A stretch of 64,000 bases of DNA from UBA7957 sp965222695 (GTDB lineage Bacteria; Pseudomonadota; Gammaproteobacteria; Granulosicoccales; Granulosicoccaceae). Below, one piece after another: positions 33,382 through 42,269 of this stretch (position 1 is its first letter; every line of letters starts with the position of its first letter). The DNA is taken from assembly GCA_965222695.1 (NCBI GenBank), contig OZ244967.1:4278001-4342000 (forward strand), in the 5' to 3' direction. Below the pieces are notes generated by a model. That model saw nothing but the letters and a program-made list of their open reading frames with translations, had not been told where the DNA came from and searched no databases. The position numbers and the translations under genes are program-made.

Positions 33382-36093
33382 ATGAGTAATATATTTGACC
33401 ATTTTTCCGCCCGGGCTGCCCTGCCTGACACAGACTATGCCTACTACCGGCTCGATAGGCTGACCGAATACGGGGATATAGACCGTCTGCCGTTTACCAT
33501 CAAGGTGCTGCTTGAGGCGCTGTTGCGCGGCTGTGACGGCTATGAAATCAATCCTGAAGATGTCATGATGCTGGCGGGCTGGCAACCGCAAAGCGACCGG
33601 CGCGAAGAGCTGCCGTTCAAGCCGGCACGCGTCATCCTGCAGGACTTTACCGGCGTGCCTGCGGTGGTTGACCTGGCCGCACTGCGTTCGGCGATGGCGC
33701 GGCTGGGAGGCGACCCGAACCGAATCAACCCACAGGTTCCGGTCGACCTGGTGATTGATCATTCCGTGCAGGTTGACCGTTTTGGAGCTGTTGACGCCCT
33801 GTTGTTCAATGCTGAACGGGAGTTCGAACGCAACCGCGAACGCTATGAATTCCTGAAGTGGGGGCAATCGGCTTTTGACAACTTCCGCGTGGTGCCGCCG
33901 GCCACTGGCATTGTGCATCAGGTCAATCTGGAGTATCTCGGCAAGGTGGTGATGAGTAAGACCGATCGGGACGGGACTGAAGTCGCTTTTCCGGACAGCC
34001 TGGTCGGCACGGACTCACATACCACCATGATCAACGGCCTGGGTATAGTCGCCTGGGGCGTGGGCGGCATTGAGGCGGAAGCGGTGATGCTGGGACAGCC
34101 GATTTATATGCTGACCCCGGACGTGCTGGGGGTAAAGCTGACGGGCAGTCTGCCGGAAGGCGCTACCGCCACAGACTTGGTGTTGGTGGTCACGGAAATG
34201 CTCAGAAAAAGAGGTGTGGTGGGCAAGTTTGTCGAGTTTTTCGGCACCGGCCTCAGCAATATGACCCTGGCTGACCGGGCGACAATTGCCAATATGTGCC
34301 CGGAATACGGTGCCACCGTGGGGTTTTTCCCGGTGGATGATAAAACGCTGAACTATATGCGCCAGACGGGCCGTTCCGAAGAACTGATTACACTGGTGGA
34401 AACCTACAGCAGAGCGCAGGGTTTGTTTCGCACCGATGCAACTCCGGACCCGGTATTTACCGACACGGTGGAACTGGATCTGGGCACAGTGCAGCCGAGC
34501 CTGGCCGGGCCGAAACGTCCTCAGGACCGCATTCTCGTCACTGAGATGAAATCCGAGTATCAGAAGTCTTTACTGGCACCGGTAGGGCCAAAAGGGTACG
34601 GCTTGCAGCAGGACGATTTGCGCAGAACGGCGGTGGTATCCGATGGCGAGGAGGTCGAAATCGGACACGGGGCAGTGGTGCTGGCTGCCATCACCAGTTG
34701 CACCAACACCTCCAACCCGAGCGTGATGATCGGCGCTGGCCTGCTGGCCAAAAAGGCCGTCGAAAAAGGCCTGCGCGTTGCACCCTATGTCAAAACCAGC
34801 CTGGCACCCGGTTCGCAGGTCGTCACGGACTATCTGAACAAATCCGGTTTAATGCCTTACCTGGAGAAACTCGGTTTCCATACCGTCGGTTACGGCTGCA
34901 CGACCTGTATAGGCAACTCGGGCCCCTTACCCGAATCGGTGCGCAACGCAATCCAGCAGGGAGACTTGTATGTTTCTTCGGTATTGAGCGGCAATCGTAA
35001 CTTTGAAGGCCGGGTGCATCCGCTGACGAAAACCAATTATCTGGCCTCGCCGCCACTGGTGGTGGCCTACGCGCTGGCGGGCACCACTGACATTGATCTT
35101 GTCTCTGAACCCATCGGAGTCTCCCATGCCGGCGAAGATGTTTATTTGCGCGACATCTGGCCGGATAATGCAGAGATCCAGGACGTCGTGAACGCTTCCG
35201 TGGATGCGGGGATGTATGAGCAACGCTATGGCGACGCCTACTCCGGCAATGAGGAATGGAACCGGATCCCCATCAAGGGTGGCGAACTCTATGAATGGAA
35301 CGAGGATTCGACCTATATCCAGGAACCGCCGTTCTTTGTTGATCTGAGTCCCGAAGTCGGCACTATTGGCAATATCGAGGGTGCCAGGGTCATGATAAAG
35401 GTCGGCGATTCAGTCACCACCGACCATATTTCCCCGGCAGGCGCGATCGCAAACGACAGCCCCGCTGCGCAATACCTGAAAGATCAGAAGGTGAACTCCC
35501 TGTCCTTCAATTCCTACGGCTCCCGGCGGGGAAATGATCAGGTGATGACGCGAGGTACCTTTGCCAACGTGCGCCTGCGTAACGAGATGGCGCCCGGTAC
35601 CGAAGGCGGCTGGACCACCTATCTGCCAACCAAAGAAGTGATCACCATCTTCGACGCCTCGCTAAAATACAAGGCGGACGGCACACCGCTGGTCGTGCTG
35701 GCCGGCAAGGATTACGGCATGGGCAGCTCGCGCGACTGGGCCGCCAAAGGCACGCTGCTGCTCGGTATCAGGATGGTGGTCGCCGAAACCTACGAACGCA
35801 TTCACCGCAGCAATCTGGTCGGCATGGGTGTGCTGCCGTTGCAATACAAGCCAGGAGACTCCGCGAAAACCCTGGGTCTGGACGGCACGGAAACACTGTC
35901 GACAGTCGGGCTGACAAACCACCTGCAACCCCGGCAGGACGTCACCGTCCAGGTAAAGCGTCAGGACGGCAGCGAGTTCAGCTTCGTCACCACCTGCCGC
36001 ATCGACACTCCGGTCGAGGTCGATTATTACCGCAACGGAGGCATTCTGCATACGGTGCTGCGTAATTTTCTGGATATTGAAGCAGAAGAATAA
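33382..36093 (+). CDS. acnA: Aconitate hydratase A
   Basis: The 903-residue aconitase interconverts citrate, cis-aconitate and isocitrate in the TCA and glyoxylate cycles. The [4Fe-4S] cysteines are seen in AAITSCTNTSNPSVMIGAG and YGCTTCIGNSGPL. Other anchors are LVGTDSHTTMINGLG, DHISPAGAI, and the swivel-domain GKDYGMGSSRDWAAKG. Length is normal for AcnA/IRP-type enzymes. The gene is preceded by a 140-bp gap and followed by relic DNA. Its closeness to a tricarboxylate-transporter operon may be meaningful but is not an operon link. Confidence 0.95.
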   Translation: MSNIFDHFSARAALPDTDYAYYRLDRLTEYGDIDRLPFTIKVLLEALLRGCDGYEINPEDVMMLAGWQPQSDRREELPFKPARVILQDFTGVPAVVDLAALRSAMARLGGDPNRINPQVPVDLVIDHSVQVDRFGAVDALLFNAEREFERNRERYEFLKWGQSAFDNFRVVPPATGIVHQVNLEYLGKVVMSKTDRDGTEVAFPDSLVGTDSHTTMINGLGIVAWGVGGIEAEAVMLGQPIYMLTPDVLGVKLTGSLPEGATATDLVLVVTEMLRKRGVVGKFVEFFGTGLSNMTLADRATIANMCPEYGATVGFFPVDDKTLNYMRQTGRSEELITLVETYSRAQGLFRTDATPDPVFTDTVELDLGTVQPSLAGPKRPQDRILVTEMKSEYQKSLLAPVGPKGYGLQQDDLRRTAVVSDGEEVEIGHGAVVLAAITSCTNTSNPSVMIGAGLLAKKAVEKGLRVAPYVKTSLAPGSQVVTDYLNKSGLMPYLEKLGFHTVGYGCTTCIGNSGPLPESVRNAIQQGDLYVSSVLSGNRNFEGRVHPLTKTNYLASPPLVVAYALAGTTDIDLVSEPIGVSHAGEDVYLRDIWPDNAEIQDVVNASVDAGMYEQRYGDAYSGNEEWNRIPIKGGELYEWNEDSTYIQEPPFFVDLSPEVGTIGNIEGARVMIKVGDSVTTDHISPAGAIANDSPAAQYLKDQKVNSLSFNSYGSRRGNDQVMTRGTFANVRLRNEMAPGTEGGWTTYLPTKEVITIFDASLKYKADGTPLVVLAGKDYGMGSSRDWAAKGTLLLGIRMVVAETYERIHRSNLVGMGVLPLQYKPGDSAKTLGLDGTETLSTVGLTNHLQPRQDVTVQVKRQDGSEFSFVTTCRIDTPVEVDYYRNGGILHTVLRNFLDIEAEE

Positions 36094-36270
36094 AACCGCC
36101 GTCCGGATAATGACCACCCAATGCGTACCGAACTGCCGGGCGCCGGCCATGCCTATGGATTTAGTATCGAACTTGATTCCTTGCGCCAACGGCGAATCAC
36201 TATGCGCCTCCAATGTGTTTCTCTCACTCAGATAACACCCGATTTCTGAATGCACTGGAGAATGCTCTCA

Positions 36271-36423
36271 ATGAAGTTGAGAGAGCAGGGCTGGTCGCCC
36301 ATAATACCTGACAAAGGGGTGGCGATACCATACATCACTCATAAGCGTTTTTATGCTGGGTTGGTGCCTCGACTGATCAAAGCCTACGAGGGGCTACCGA
36401 GCGGAGATTGGTGGACGTTTTGA
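36271..36423 (+). pseudogene. Short coding remnant after acnA
   Basis: A 50-codon plus-strand frame (GWSPIIPDKGVAIPYITHKR, then LVPRLIKAYEGLPSGDWW) looks like the end of a real protein but has no ribosome site and no recognised family. Its stop codon lies inside a 29-bp scar shared with the parE gene at 48 kb, so the fragment seems to have been cut by recombination. The rest of the 36094-36577 gap shows nothing I can name. Confidence 0.3.
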
Positions 36424-36447
36424 TTGTTCGCTTGGATCAACAATCAT
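36419..36447 (-). repeat. Fragment of a parE 5' end
   Basis: These 29 bases match 48446-48474 at 28 positions. In the second place they are the first nine codons of the ParE toxin and the base before the next codon pair (MIVDPSEQS). Here nothing of the toxin follows. It is a relic of an earlier toxin gene or of a recombination between the two loci. Confidence 0.6.
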
Positions 36448-36577
36448 ATGATTATCCGGATCTCGGTGAGCCCACACCTTCTAACCAATCGGAGTCAACC
36501 CAGCACCCTGTCCGGCATTTAAATTAAATGTTGCAAGCCGTAATAATGTTCACAAGGTATTCCGTCTTAAGAAGGTT

Positions 36578-37495
36578 TCATCTGACAATACCGGTGGGGC
36601 TGGTAGACTCTTTCATGATCAGGTAGCTGCACTGTTTGAGCCTTTCCGCTGCCGGCGACAGTGACCTCCCCCGTCGGGTGATGATTCCGAGGTTGCGACT
36701 GACAACCGGTTCTGTCACAGGTACAGCCACAAGGTCGAGGTCGGTTCGCTTGAACCAGACCAGGGTGGGAATGGCTGCAATTCCAAGACCTTTTCCTACC
36801 ACGCTCAGAAGGGCATTGGAGTGCCCTACTTCAATATCGCCTGTCAGATCGGCAAACCCCGGCCCGAGGGACCGCTGCAGCAGAGCGCGTGTCCCGCTCG
36901 CTTTTCTGAGGTGCACGTAGTTTTCTTTTTTCAGCAGGTCCCAGGTGACTGTTTCCTTTTTTGCAAGCTCATGATCTTTGCTGCATATCGCGACGAAAGA
37001 ATCTTCAATAAGAGGATCAAATTCGAGATCAGGGTGCCACTGCCCCAGTTGGGCAAGCGCTAATTCCGCTTCGCCACTCAAAACCCGTTCAAGTGCCGCG
37101 GGGCTTGAACTTTCGTTCACCCTGACCCGGATGTTAGGGTTTTCGTCCCGGAAAATCGCGAGGATTTCAGGCAGCAATGTATCCGACAGCGTGTTGTTGC
37201 AGGCCATGCTCACCGTACCTTTTCGTACCTGTATCAGATCGCTGATATCGCTAAGGGAACGATTGAAATCTTCCACCATGCGGATGGCTTCCGGTAAAAA
37301 CTCCTGGCCGATGGTCGACACCGAAACCGAGCGGGTTGTCCGGTCAAGCAAGGTTGCCCCGAGCTCATCTTCAAGCTTTTTCAGACGCCTGGAGAGAGCC
37401 GAAGGCGTAATATGCAACTCCTCGGCAGCAGCGACAAACCCTCCGATTTCCGCGACACGGACAAAGGCAATAATGTCATCCATCTTAATATTCAT
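36578..37495 (-). CDS. LysR-family transcriptional regulator
   Basis: The 305-residue regulator has the N-terminal helix-turn-helix (FVRVAEIGGFVAAAEELHITPSALSRRLKKLEDELGA in typical LysR form) and a substrate-binding domain typical of the family. The ATG at 37495 is used; a TTG three codons upstream is possible. It is divergent from the TctC-led transport/catabolic operon with 147 bp between. The AT-rich palindrome there fits a LysR site. It is the likely activator of that operon, with the operon's substrate or product as co-inducer. Confidence 0.9.
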   Translation of the reverse strand: MNIKMDDIIAFVRVAEIGGFVAAAEELHITPSALSRRLKKLEDELGATLLDRTTRSVSVSTIGQEFLPEAIRMVEDFNRSLSDISDLIQVRKGTVSMACNNTLSDTLLPEILAIFRDENPNIRVRVNESSSPAALERVLSGEAELALAQLGQWHPDLEFDPLIEDSFVAICSKDHELAKKETVTWDLLKKENYVHLRKASGTRALLQRSLGPGFADLTGDIEVGHSNALLSVVGKGLGIAAIPTLVWFKRTDLDLVAVPVTEPVVSRNLGIITRRGRSLSPAAERLKQCSYLIMKESTSPTGIVR

Positions 37496-37516
37496 GGTAG
37501 CCAATCAGTGAAAAAA

Positions 37517-37543
37517 ACTCATTAATTATTGATTAATTTGAGT
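37517..37543. promoter_or_regulatory. LysR-type operator candidate
   Basis: An AT-rich dyad with ACTCA and TGAGT at the ends and ATTAAT repeated 5 bp apart inside lies between the divergent LysR gene and the tctC-like gene. It sits about 100 bp before the tctC-like start, the usual position for a LysR recognition site. Confidence 0.5.
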
Positions 37544-37642
37544 TTGTATTAAAAATAAAAAAGTTGCAAGCTAGTAATTCCTAAAAAACAAGCCGTAAGA
37601 GCCACCATTAAAGTGGCGGCTGGCCAAACCTGGAGGAGATCT

Positions 37643-38731
37643 ATGAAGAATTTTCTTAAGCGTATTGTGCTGGGTGTTGCTGCGGCAGCTGTCTTGGCAC
37701 CTCTGGCTCTTAAAGCCGAAGCCTTCACGCTCGAAGGCAAAACAGTTACCTGGGTTGTCGGTTTCCGGGAAGGTGGCGGTACAGATCGCCTGACGCGCTT
37801 GCTGCAATCAAAACTGAGCGAGCATCTGCCAGGCAAGCCGAAAGTCATCGTGCTGAACAAACCGGGTGGCGGCTCTGTAACCGCCTCTAATGATTTCCAT
37901 GCCAATGCGCCTGCGGATGGAACAACCCTGATCATGGCGTCTACGTCTGGTTTGTTGCCCGTTTTGCTGGGTTCCAACGTCGCCAAATATGACCCGAACG
38001 AATGGATAGCGGTAACAGGCTTCGCTCGTGGCGCAGCCATGTACGCTATCAGTGACCAATTGGGCGTTGGTGGTACAGATATTAAGGCTGACTACGAGGC
38101 AATGAAGTCAGCCAATATGCGCTTTGGAACCGAAACACCTCTGTCTGCCGAGTTATTGGATTTCGTATCCATCCATATGATGAACCTTAAAGCCCGCTAT
38201 CTGTTCGGATTGAGTTCAAAAGATGCCGAGGCTGCTTTCAAGCGTGGCGAAATGAATGTGAACACGGACAACACGCGTTCTTATCTGAAGGACTTTGGTG
38301 AAGATCCGAAAGTGAATCCTGTCTGGAGCTATGGCATTATTGACGAGAATGGTGGCCTGCAGCGAGATCCGGATCTGCCTGATACACCGACTTTCCCTGA
38401 ATTCTACGAGGCTGTGAATGGTGAAAAGCCGAGCGGGCTCGCCTATGACCTGCAGCAGTCTTTGATGAATGCAAAAGTGATGCTTTCCAAGGCGGTCATG
38501 TTGCCCCGAGGTACACCGGATAACATTCGCCAGGTTTATATCGATGCCATGAAAAAAGTCACGTCTGACCCGGACGTTGTTGCCAAGTTACCACGCGAAA
38601 TCGGTTCTATGCCACTGAACTTCGGAGATGAAACTCAGCGCGCAATGGCTTTGGGGACGCAGATGGATCCCGAGGTGCGGGCCTGGGCAAAAACTTTCCT
38701 TCAGGAAAACTTCGATACCAAGCTGGATTAG
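37643..38731 (+). CDS. Tripartite tricarboxylate transporter binding protein (TctC type)
   Basis: The 362-residue periplasmic binding protein has a signal peptide ending near LKAEAF. The TctC/Bug-type core is TVTWVVGFREGGGTDRLTRLL, VIVLNKPGGGSVTASNDF, and ADGTTLIMAST. GGAGGA lies 6 bases before the ATG. It delivers a carboxylate ligand to the TctA-type permease encoded next. Compared with ordinary TctC proteins it is slightly longer. The ligand cannot be read from sequence, though the downstream PrpD proteins point to a citrate-, aconitate- or itaconate-like acid. Confidence 0.85.
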   Translation: MKNFLKRIVLGVAAAAVLAPLALKAEAFTLEGKTVTWVVGFREGGGTDRLTRLLQSKLSEHLPGKPKVIVLNKPGGGSVTASNDFHANAPADGTTLIMASTSGLLPVLLGSNVAKYDPNEWIAVTGFARGAAMYAISDQLGVGGTDIKADYEAMKSANMRFGTETPLSAELLDFVSIHMMNLKARYLFGLSSKDAEAAFKRGEMNVNTDNTRSYLKDFGEDPKVNPVWSYGIIDENGGLQRDPDLPDTPTFPEFYEAVNGEKPSGLAYDLQQSLMNAKVMLSKAVMLPRGTPDNIRQVYIDAMKKVTSDPDVVAKLPREIGSMPLNFGDETQRAMALGTQMDPEVRAWAKTFLQENFDTKLD

Positions 38732-38874
38732 AGAGTATCTCCTACTGGTGGTGTCTTCATCGGGCACCACCGTTTTTCCGACTTCTGTGCATCTCAACGT
38801 ACTCTTTAGAATCTTAAAATCACAGAATTTATAAAACATCCTGCACTGCAGGTGTGAAGTACGGAGATAATGTC

Positions 38875-40848
38875 ATGTTGGATGCCGCTTTATCAGCTCT
38901 GGCGCAATTAACCGCTCTGGAAACCCTATTGGCGTTATGTGCAGGCGTCGTGACCGGCCTTGTTGTGGGCATTCTGCCCGGAATGGGCGGTACGGCCGGC
39001 CTTGCCTTGCTGCTACCTTTGGTTTTCGGAATGGAGCCAAATACAGCTATGGCCATGATGATTGGTCTGTTAGCGGTAACAACGACTTCTGACACATTTC
39101 CGTCAGTTCTCATGGGTATTCCCGGAACGTCCGGGTCCCAGGCGACCGTCCTGGATGGCTTCCCCATGACCAAACGGGGTGAGGGCACAAGAGCCTTGTC
39201 TGCGGCGTTTGTATCATCTCTGGCGGGAGGTATTTTCGGAGCATTCGTTCTTTCATTCGCGGTTTTTTTTGCCAAACCAATTATTTTGAAAATAGGATTC
39301 GGCGAGCAGTTCATGCTCGTGATTCTGGCTCTTTCAATGGTTGGTATCTTGACAGGTAGCAATATCTGGAAAGGTCTTGGCGCGTGTTGTCTAGGGCTGT
39401 TGATCGGTACCTTGGGTGCCGCACCGATGTCGGGTGTTCAGCGTGCCACGCTTGGTTTCGAGTATTTACTGGATCCTATTCCTCTTGTCATAGTGGGCCT
39501 GGCCATGTTTGCCACACCTGAAATTGTTGACCTGCTGCGACGCCAATCCAGTATTTCCGAATCCGGAAAACTTTCGACCTCTGGATGGCTTGCGGGAGCC
39601 AGGGATTGGGTCCGGAACTGGTGGCTTTCATTAAGGTGCTCTTTAATCGGGTCCATTATCGGTGCTTTGCCGGGCCTGGGTGGCAGTGTTGTCGACTGGA
39701 TTGCTTACGGACATGCCGTGCAAACCACAAAAAACCGCGAGAAATATGGCACCGGTGATGTGCGTGGGGTTGTAGCGCCCGAGTCTGCCAATAATGCAAA
39801 AGAAGGTGGTGCACTTGTCCCCACGCTGCTTTTGGGTATACCGGGTTCCGGCAGTATGGCGATACTGTTGGGCGGCCTGGTCCTGATCGGGGTAGAGCCG
39901 GGTGCCGAGCTGATCGAAAACCAGATGGATCTGGTCTATCTGATGATCTGGTCCATTGCGGCGGCCAACATCATTGGCGCAGGGATCTGTTTCTTCCTGT
40001 CGCCACAAATTGCGAGACTGACAACAATCCGCTACGTATTAATCGCCCCATTTATGTTTGGCATTATCTTTTTTGCAGCATTTCAGGCGACTCGTAGTTG
40101 GGGTGATTTGATAGCGCTGCTATTACTCAGTGTTCTTGCCATATACATGAAGCGATTTGGCTGGTCCCGTCCGGCGCTTCTAATTGGTTTTGTTCTGTCT
40201 GAGCGTGTTGAGTCTTCGGTTTACCAGACAGTGACGCTTTACGGGTTTTCGTTTCTCGAACGTCCCATTGTGCTCGTCCTGCTGGTGCTCACCGTAGCAT
40301 CGATCGCCATGGCGGTGTTTTTCAAACCACCCAGCCAGGAACCGGTTACCGAACTGGGACCTCACAGCCACTTGAAGAAGACTCCCCAGTGGTTGTTCTT
40401 GCTGGGAATCATTGGATTTGCTCTTTTCGTTCTGCAGGACGGCATGCAGTTTAATCGATTGACTGGCTTGTTCCCGACGGTTGCTTCGGTCAGTACGCTG
40501 ATTTTTGTAGCTCCGCTCGTCTTTACGATGTTGTGGAAGAAAGCGCCATCAACTTATTTCTATGATGCCGAATTGAAAAGCGGACCGGGGGCAGGCAGAT
40601 CGGCCGAGTTTTATATCGGCATGATGGTTTTGATGCTTCTATTTTCCGGCCTTGTCGGATTTGTATTGGGTATAGCGACATTCATATCGGTTTTCTTGTG
40701 GCGCGGGGCCAAGGTCGTTTGGTGGAAGGCTATTCTTGGCGGAGGGGCATTTGTATTGTTCCTGGGTACACTGTCCGATCAGCTAACCCTTCGTTATCCG
40801 GCTGGTTTGCTCCAAAACTTCGTCTCATTTCCCTGGCCATTGCAATAA
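38875..40848 (+). CDS. TctA-type permease with TctB-like C-terminal part
   Basis: This 657-residue membrane protein starts with the TctA domain (about residues 1-490): GVVTGLVVGILPGMGGTAGLALLLPL, then LMGIPGTSGSQATVLDG, and later APESANNAKEGGALVPTLLLGIPGSG. About 160 further residues hold four hydrophobic segments (WLFLLGIIGFALFVL and others). Their spacing resembles the small partner TctB, which is otherwise not encoded here. It appears to be a TctA-TctB fusion, an unusual arrangement. The start at 38875 follows GGAG by 8 bases. It sits between the binding protein and the first PrpD gene. Confidence 0.82.
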   Translation: MLDAALSALAQLTALETLLALCAGVVTGLVVGILPGMGGTAGLALLLPLVFGMEPNTAMAMMIGLLAVTTTSDTFPSVLMGIPGTSGSQATVLDGFPMTKRGEGTRALSAAFVSSLAGGIFGAFVLSFAVFFAKPIILKIGFGEQFMLVILALSMVGILTGSNIWKGLGACCLGLLIGTLGAAPMSGVQRATLGFEYLLDPIPLVIVGLAMFATPEIVDLLRRQSSISESGKLSTSGWLAGARDWVRNWWLSLRCSLIGSIIGALPGLGGSVVDWIAYGHAVQTTKNREKYGTGDVRGVVAPESANNAKEGGALVPTLLLGIPGSGSMAILLGGLVLIGVEPGAELIENQMDLVYLMIWSIAAANIIGAGICFFLSPQIARLTTIRYVLIAPFMFGIIFFAAFQATRSWGDLIALLLLSVLAIYMKRFGWSRPALLIGFVLSERVESSVYQTVTLYGFSFLERPIVLVLLVLTVASIAMAVFFKPPSQEPVTELGPHSHLKKTPQWLFLLGIIGFALFVLQDGMQFNRLTGLFPTVASVSTLIFVAPLVFTMLWKKAPSTYFYDAELKSGPGAGRSAEFYIGMMVLMLLFSGLVGFVLGIATFISVFLWRGAKVVWWKAILGGGAFVLFLGTLSDQLTLRYPAGLLQNFVSFPWPLQ

Positions 40849-40859
40849 GGAACTCAATT

Positions 40860-42269
40860 ATGTTACCCAATACTACAACAGGCGTAACGCACGAACTGGT
40901 TAAGTTCGTCGTCGAAAAGCAGTATTCCGATTTACCGGAAGAGGCAATAGAGATTGCCAAGCGATGTATAGTAGACGGTGTTGCTGTCATGCTGGCAGGC
41001 TCCACCGAACCCGCTCCGGCCATTTTACGGCAATTGGCGCGGGAATTTGGCGGAGTGCAGGATGCCCGGACATTAGGCAGAGATTCCATGAGGGTGCCGG
41101 CTCATCTTGCCGCGCAGATCAATGGCATGTCAGGTCACGCGCTGGACTGGGATGATACTGCGTTGTCGGAAGAAAAAGATCGCTCAGTTCTGATTCATCC
41201 GACAGTGCAGCCTTTATCGGCCTGTTTCGCATTGGGTGAAAAACTCGATGTGACCGCACATGATTTTTTGACTGCTTTTATTCTGGGTTTTGAAGTCGAA
41301 GTCAAAATTGCCGAATCGATCAGCGCTGATCACTTTACCGGCGGAAGAGGTTTCCATACGACTGGCACCATCGGTATTTTCGGCTCGGCGGTCGCTTCCT
41401 GTAAATTGCTTGGCCTGGATGTCGAGCAAACAGCAAATGCCCTGGCAATAGCCGCGACGATGTCTGCGGGTGTCGGTGCCAACCATGGCACCATGGCCAA
41501 GCCTTTGAATATGGCGAGAGCGGCGGAGAGCGGTGTCATGGCTGCTACATTTGCCTCAATGGGAATGGACGGCCCCATAAACGCGCTGGAAATAGGCCGG
41601 GGTTTCTTTGAAGCTTTTGGCGGTGGCTTTGATCCCGACAAGATTATCGGCCGCATGGGCAATCCCTACGCCATCATCTATCCCGGAACATCCATTAAAC
41701 CCTATCCGAGTGGTGTGGTTGGTCACCCCGGAATGGATGCTATGAAAAAACTGGTCGAGGACAACGACATACACCCGGAAGAGGTTGAGAAAATCCAGGT
41801 GTTTACGGGTGAAAATGTGATTGCCCCCGGTCCTTTGCGCATTCTTCATGCGAATAATGAACTGGAGGCAAAGTTCTGTGTGCCATTTCAGATGGCAAGC
41901 ATGGTCCTGCGGCGAAAAGCCGGGCTTGCCGAATTTACCGATGAATTCGTTCAATCCGAACAATGTCAGGATATGCAGAAACGAGTTACTGCCCAATTGG
42001 ATCCGGAAATCGTCGCGCTAGGTAAGGGCCGGATTGTCTGCCGGATCGTTCTCACGGCAAAAAATGGCAGGGAATACAGTCAGGTTTCAGACCCTGTATA
42101 TCGCGGAGGCCCGCGCAATCCGCTGACCTGGGATGAGTTGTCTGAAAAGTTCAAGGATGCATCTCAAAAAGTGATAAGCAGAGAAGATGCAGAAACATTT
42201 TTGGCTTTGGCCAAAGATTTCGAAAAATCGCCATCTCTGAACGAATTAATGGATAAGGTAACGGCGTAA
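40860..42269 (+). CDS. MmgE/PrpD family protein (first)
   Basis: The 469-residue protein has the MmgE/PrpD fold. Marks are CIVDGVAVMLAGSTEPAP near residue 40, NGMSGHALDWDDTAL near 85, and FHTTGTIGIFGSAVASCKLLGL near 160. Known family members are 2-methylcitrate dehydratase, cis-aconitate decarboxylase and iminodisuccinate epimerase. AAGGAA overlaps the upstream stop region, placing translation start at 40860. It lies 11 bp after the permease gene and its last base is shared with the start of the second PrpD gene. Confidence 0.87.
   Translation: MLPNTTTGVTHELVKFVVEKQYSDLPEEAIEIAKRCIVDGVAVMLAGSTEPAPAILRQLAREFGGVQDARTLGRDSMRVPAHLAAQINGMSGHALDWDDTALSEEKDRSVLIHPTVQPLSACFALGEKLDVTAHDFLTAFILGFEVEVKIAESISADHFTGGRGFHTTGTIGIFGSAVASCKLLGLDVEQTANALAIAATMSAGVGANHGTMAKPLNMARAAESGVMAATFASMGMDGPINALEIGRGFFEAFGGGFDPDKIIGRMGNPYAIIYPGTSIKPYPSGVVGHPGMDAMKKLVEDNDIHPEEVEKIQVFTGENVIAPGPLRILHANNELEAKFCVPFQMASMVLRRKAGLAEFTDEFVQSEQCQDMQKRVTAQLDPEIVALGKGRIVCRIVLTAKNGREYSQVSDPVYRGGPRNPLTWDELSEKFKDASQKVISREDAETFLALAKDFEKSPSLNELMDKVTA

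Noticed and set aside
35662..36255. 197-codon open frame on the minus strand overlapping acnA
   Set aside because: The coding signal belongs to aconitase; the frame has no ribosome site or family.
38829..39362. 177-codon open frame on the minus strand
   Set aside because: Antisense to the TctA-type permease, with low-complexity Pro/Ala/Arg/Thr composition typical of shadows.
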